In this document: one piece after another, positions 13,418-16,037 of the stretch
Layout of the letters: each line of letters opens with the position of its first letter
Position numbering within the stretch: the first letter of the stretch is position 1
Assembly (NCBI GenBank): GCA_046729895.1
Contig: JBKPHP010000055.1
Location: 1-16,037 of the forward strand
Source of the DNA: DASXBA01 sp046729895
GTDB taxonomy: Bacteria; Actinomycetota; Thermoleophilia; Solirubrobacterales; Thermoleophilaceae
Length of the DNA: 16,037 nt
Direction: 5' to 3'
The notes under the pieces: model-generated
Seen by the model: the letters and a program-made list of their open reading frames with translations, nothing else
Database searches by the model: none
Told to the model about the DNA's origin: nothing
Made by a program: the position numbers and the translations under genes

Positions 13418-14107
13418 GTGAGCTCCGTCCCGTACCGCATACGCCGCTCCGACCGTGCCCGCCACGCCCGCATCCTGGTGGGCGGCGACGGCGTGGAGGT
13501 GGTTGTGCCGCGCCGCTTCCCGATGCGCGACGTGGCGCCCTTCGTGGAGGAAAAACGATCCTGGATCGAGCGCACCCTCCGCCGGATGCGAGAGTCCGAG
13601 ACCGAGCTGCCGCCCGCCCGCCTTGAGCACGGCGGCGAGCTGCCCTATCTGGGTGAGCGGCTGGCGCTCGTGGTAAGGGTGGAGCGCGGGCGTCGCAGGC
13701 CGCACGTGTCCCGGCGCGGCAGCGAGGTCGTCGTGGCGGTGGGGGGTCCGGGCCGTGCCGCCCTGCGGGACGCGCTCGAGCGCTGGTACCGGCGCCAGGC
13801 CCGGCTGGAGGTCAAGGGCCGCCTCGATGCCGCCGTCGCGGCGGCTGGCGTCCGCTACGAGTCGCTGCAGATCCGCGGCCAGCGCACCCGCTGGGGAAGC
13901 TGCTCCTCGTCCGGCGCCATGAGCTTCAACTGGCGGCTGCTGCTCGCCCCCGCCGAGATCCTGGACTACGTGGTCCAGCACGAGGTCGCGCACCTGGAGG
14001 TCCACGACCACTCGGAGAGCTTCTGGTCACTGCTCGCCTCGCGCTGTCCGGACTGGCGCCACCACGAGCGCTGGCTGCGGCGGCACGGTCACGCGCTGCG
14101 GCTGTAG
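13418..14107 (+). CDS. YgjP-like zinc metallopeptidase (M48-related, DUF45)
   Basis: A 229-aa protein of the YgjP/DUF45 metal-dependent hydrolase family, predicted to be a cytoplasmic zinc peptidase since no signal or membrane helix is seen. The zinc site is complete: HEVAH (188-192) with a third ligand His198 in DHSESFW. The family signature TRWGSCS (157-163) and FNWRLLLAP (170-178) precede it. The N-terminal beta-rich part (1-110) is Arg-rich and degenerate. The role of the family is poorly known; a YgjP gene often neighbours restriction or DNA-related genes, which is not the case here. GTG 13418 is preferred, with TATCCT 8 nt upstream and no SD. The convergent ABC exporter gene ends 59 nt downstream. 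Confidence 0.88.
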   Translation: MSSVPYRIRRSDRARHARILVGGDGVEVVVPRRFPMRDVAPFVEEKRSWIERTLRRMRESETELPPARLEHGGELPYLGERLALVVRVERGRRRPHVSRRGSEVVVAVGGPGRAALRDALERWYRRQARLEVKGRLDAAVAAAGVRYESLQIRGQRTRWGSCSSSGAMSFNWRLLLAPAEILDYVVQHEVAHLEVHDHSESFWSLLASRCPDWRHHERWLRRHGHALRL

Positions 14108-14131
14108 CCGGCGCACGCGCGACGCTGGCGC

Positions 14132-14148
14132 ACGTACAGCATGTACGT
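14132..14148. terminator. Inverted repeat between convergent genes
   Basis: ACGTACA-GCA-TGTACGT is a perfect 7-bp inverted repeat around 3 nt, between the stops of the YgjP-like gene (14107) and the ABC-2 permease gene (14167). It is notably AT-richer than its surroundings. Its position suggests a shared transcription end, but there is no T-tract and it is nearly palindromic, so an operator-like binding site is an alternative. Confidence 0.35.
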
Positions 14149-14166
14149 CCCGTGGGAGCCGGGCCC

Positions 14167-14895
14167 CTACTCCCAGCGGAAGCCGCGGACCGCGAGCAAC
14201 ACGCCCAGCGCGGTCCAGGCAACCACCACCCCTGCCGCGCCCGCCATGTCGACCGAGCCCCCCACGATCGCCCCGGAGAGGCCGTCGATCACGTGCTTGA
14301 GCGGCAGCGCCCGGGCCACGCCGTCGAGGAACGCCGGCAGGTCGTCGCTCGAGTAGAAGACGCCGGAGATGAAGATCACCGGCAGGAAGACGGCGTTGAC
14401 GTAGGCGGGCGCCGCGTCGGAGCTCGGGATCGCGTGCGAGAACGCGATCCCAAGCGATCCGAAGCAGGTCACCCCCAGGGCGGTGAAGCCTGCGAGCGCG
14501 GCCCAGTTGTGGGGCCAGTCCACTCCATAGGCGAGGTGCCCGATCACGACCACGAGCGCGATCTGCACGAAGGCGTTGGCTACCGCCGAGCCGAGCAGCC
14601 CCGCCAGGTATGAGGCTGCCGGCATTGGAGTACCCCGAACCCGCTTCAGGATCCCCAGCTCCCGCAGGGCCGTGAGGTTGAAGGCCAGGGCGTTGAAGGT
14701 GGTGGCCATGACGCTCATTCCGGCGATGCCGGGAACAAGCACCTCGAGCTCGTTGGCGTCGCTCGAGAAGACGGAAGCGACCAGCACCAGCAACAGCAGT
14801 GGCAGGACGAAGTTGAAGAACGCGGCCGTTGGACTTCGCCAGAAGAGCCGCCGCTCGAGGCGGAACTGGGCCCAGGCCAGGGCGGCGGGGCTCAT
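14167..14895 (-). CDS. ABC-2 type exporter permease
   Basis: The membrane subunit (242 aa) of a DrrB/NodJ-like ABC-2 exporter. After an amphipathic N-terminus with RLERRLFWRSP (12-22), six hydrophobic segments are visible at about 25-43, 54-75, 97-122, 131-155, 164-180 and 217-236. The region LGILKRVRGTPMP (80-92) is the characteristic ABC-2 cytoplasmic loop, and FISGVFYSSDDLP (175-187) followed by LPLKHVIDG (197-205) is the family's C-terminal signature. The start overlaps the ATPase stop as ATGA, so the two are made in fixed ratio. The substrate (drug, lipid or polysaccharide) cannot be told from the sequence. Confidence 0.92.
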   Translation of the reverse strand: MSPAALAWAQFRLERRLFWRSPTAAFFNFVLPLLLLVLVASVFSSDANELEVLVPGIAGMSVMATTFNALAFNLTALRELGILKRVRGTPMPAASYLAGLLGSAVANAFVQIALVVVIGHLAYGVDWPHNWAALAGFTALGVTCFGSLGIAFSHAIPSSDAAPAYVNAVFLPVIFISGVFYSSDDLPAFLDGVARALPLKHVIDGLSGAIVGGSVDMAGAAGVVVAWTALGVLLAVRGFRWE

Positions 14896-15749
14896 GCCCG
14901 CTCATCCTCGGTCGTGAGCTGCAGGTAGATGTCCTCGAGCGTCGGCCGGCTCACCTGGAGGCCTTCGAGTCGCTGGCCCCTCGCCAGTGCCTCCCCGGTC
15001 AGGCGGTGCAGGAGTTCGGTGGGGTCCTCCGTCTCGTGCTCGACCCGCTTCCCGTTGGCGGTGTACGAGACCCGGTAGCGGGGACGCTCGGCGCCGAGCT
15101 CGGCGGGCGGGCCCTCGGCGACGATCACTCCATCCTTGATGATCGCCACCCGGTCCGAGAGCGACTGCGCCTCGTCGAGATAGTGGGTCGTGAGGAGGAC
15201 CGTCTTACCGAGCTCCTTGAGCCGGCGGATCACGGCCCAGGCCGTGCGTCGCGCGGCGGGGTCAAAGCCGGTGGTGGGCTCGTCCAGGAAGATCAGCTCG
15301 GGGTCGCCGACCAGGGCGAGCGCCAGGTCGAGCCGGCGTCGCTGCCCGCCGGACAGCTCTTTGGTCCGCGCGCCCGCCTTGCCCTCGAGCCCGACCAGCT
15401 CGATCGTCTCCCGGGGGTCGCGCGGCGAGGGATAGGCCTTGCCGAAGTGCTCCACGGCCTCGTGGACGGTGATCATCGGATGGAAGCCGCAGCTCTGGAG
15501 GACGATCCCGATCCGCTCCTGCCAGCGACGCTCGCGGCGCTCCGGGTCGTGGCCGAGCACCCGCACGTCGCCTCGCGAGCGGTGGCGGTAGCCCTCGAGG
15601 ATCTCGACGGTGGTGGTCTTGCCGGCTCCGTTGGGCCCGAGCAGGCCGAAGACCTCGCCTCGTTCGACCATGAACGACACGCCGCGGACGGCATCCAGCG
15701 GCCCGTAGCTCTTGTGGAGGTCGGAGACCTCGATCGCCGGCGCAGCCAC
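14892..15749 (-). CDS. ABC-2 exporter ATPase (CcmA/DrrA type)
   Basis: The ATPase subunit (285 aa) of the exporter. From the chosen GTG at 15749 the first strand AIEVSDLHKSYG starts at residue 5. It has Walker A GPNGAGKTT (38-46), Q-loop Gln85, signature LSGGQ (132-136), Walker B LIFLDEP (152-158) and switch His189, then a C-terminal extension (about 215-285) ending in RPTLEDIYLQLT, as in DrrA-like exporters. The open frame continues upstream to 15959, but that part is Arg-rich shadow sequence lying over the hydratase gene, so I reject it. The GTG lies 10 nt after the hydratase stop. TAGGCT 7 nt upstream may act as a -10 box, so the pair might be transcribed separately. Confidence 0.92.
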   Translation of the reverse strand: MAAPAIEVSDLHKSYGPLDAVRGVSFMVERGEVFGLLGPNGAGKTTTVEILEGYRHRSRGDVRVLGHDPERRERRWQERIGIVLQSCGFHPMITVHEAVEHFGKAYPSPRDPRETIELVGLEGKAGARTKELSGGQRRRLDLALALVGDPELIFLDEPTTGFDPAARRTAWAVIRRLKELGKTVLLTTHYLDEAQSLSDRVAIIKDGVIVAEGPPAELGAERPRYRVSYTANGKRVEHETEDPTELLHRLTGEALARGQRLEGLQVSRPTLEDIYLQLTTEDERA

Positions 15750-15756
15750 GTGCCTG

Positions 15757-15762
15757 AGCCTA
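15757..15762 (-). promoter_or_regulatory. Possible -10 box for the exporter genes
   Basis: On the minus strand TAGGCT lies 7 nt before the GTG at 15749, with no good SD in between. The TAG is also the stop codon of the hydratase gene, so coincidence is possible. Confidence 0.22.
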
Positions 15763-16037
15763 GACGCCGGCCCCGGCTCCGCCCCGTCCCTCGCCGCCCG
15801 CAAAGCGACCAGCGCCCCTCCACGCCGTCTCGAGCGTGGCGGGGCCGCTCTCCGCCTCGAGCTCGAGCCCGGCCTCCAAACGCATCCCGAGTCCCTCGAT
15901 GGCGGCGCGGCGATCGGCGAGCATCGTGTCCTGCGGGAAGGCTGCAAGGCCCTCCGCAATCTCGAGCGCCCGCTCGAGGTGACGGCCGGCGGGCACGACC
16001 TCTGTCACCAGGCCCATCGTGAGCGCCTCAGACGCCT
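15760..16037 (-). CDS. Enoyl-CoA hydratase/isomerase family protein, C-terminal part (5' end outside window)
   Basis: The 3' 91 codons or so of a crotonase-fold gene that enters from the right edge. Reading in from the edge gives ASEALTMGLVTEVVP, the conserved helix and strand that follow the active-site part of enoyl-CoA hydratases, then the C-terminal helical trimerisation region with LERALEIAEGLA. The internal ATG at 16015-16017 is not the true start, since coding similarity continues upstream to the window end. The protein ends in a Gly/Arg-rich tail (about the last 17 residues). Catalytic residues lie outside the window, so the reaction (hydratase, isomerase or other) is undecided. The stop TAG is 10 nt before the exporter ATPase start. 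Confidence 0.8.
   Translation of the reverse strand, partial: ASEALTMGLVTEVVPAGRHLERALEIAEGLAAFPQDTMLADRRAAIEGLGMRLEAGLELEAESGPATLETAWRGAGRFAGGEGRGGAGAGV

Noticed and set aside
12493..13575. 360-aa minus-strand open frame opposite the glycosyltransferase
   Set aside because: No motifs, and opposite a gene with a clear GT4 EX7E motif.
15750..15959. Upstream extension of the exporter ATPase to 15959
   Set aside because: Arg/Pro-rich, overlaps the hydratase coding region; family homology begins just after GTG 15749.
14829..16022. 397-aa plus-strand open frame at the right end
   Set aside because: Antisense to the exporter ATPase and the hydratase, both of which have full family motifs.

Overview
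The window is very GC-rich (about 70% by eye) and densely packed with short intergenic gaps. It mixes genes that carry Shine-Dalgarno sites with genes that seem leaderless. Together with a trehalose/maltose-type importer whose binding protein resembles actinobacterial LpqY/ThuE, this suggests a high-GC actinobacterium, possibly of the Thermoleophilia (Gaiellales/Solirubrobacterales). The placement is from memory of protein style and no search supports it. The first ~190 bases are homopolymer-rich and look like a poor-quality contig end.

Layout: (1) 189-5984, plus strand: a five-gene alpha-glucoside uptake and hydrolysis cluster, with a GH13 alpha-glucosidase, a lipoprotein sugar-binding protein, two MalF/MalG-type permeases and an MsmK/UgpC-type ATPase. 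Imported maltose-, trehalose- or related sugars would be split in the cytoplasm by the GH13 enzyme. (2) 5965-6861, minus strand: a ParB/Srx-fold protein with a DGHHR motif, overlapping the ATPase gene tail to tail. (3) 6876-9760, plus strand: a PYROXD2/phytoene-dehydrogenase-like flavoprotein, an overlapping SRPBCC protein and a D-2-hydroxyacid dehydrogenase. (4) 10518-9824, minus strand: a two-TM small membrane protein and a YjbQ-family protein. (5) 10584-14107, plus strand: a universal stress protein, an SDR oxidoreductase, a GT4 glycosyltransferase with a 43-bp tandem repeat across its stop codon, and a YgjP-like zinc metallopeptidase. (6) 16037-14167, minus strand: the 3' part of an enoyl-CoA hydratase gene that runs off the right edge, then an ABC-2 exporter ATPase and permease overlapping by ATGA.

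No tRNA, rRNA, CRISPR array, insertion sequence or prophage gene was seen. I found no clear-cut new multi-gene system. The best leads are the DGHHR ParB/Srx-fold gene and its 14-bp divergent junction, the tandem repeat that duplicates the end of a coding sequence, the recurrent -10-like hexamer 6-9 nt before start codons that lack an SD site, and unusual residues at conserved positions in the GH13 and SDR enzymes.
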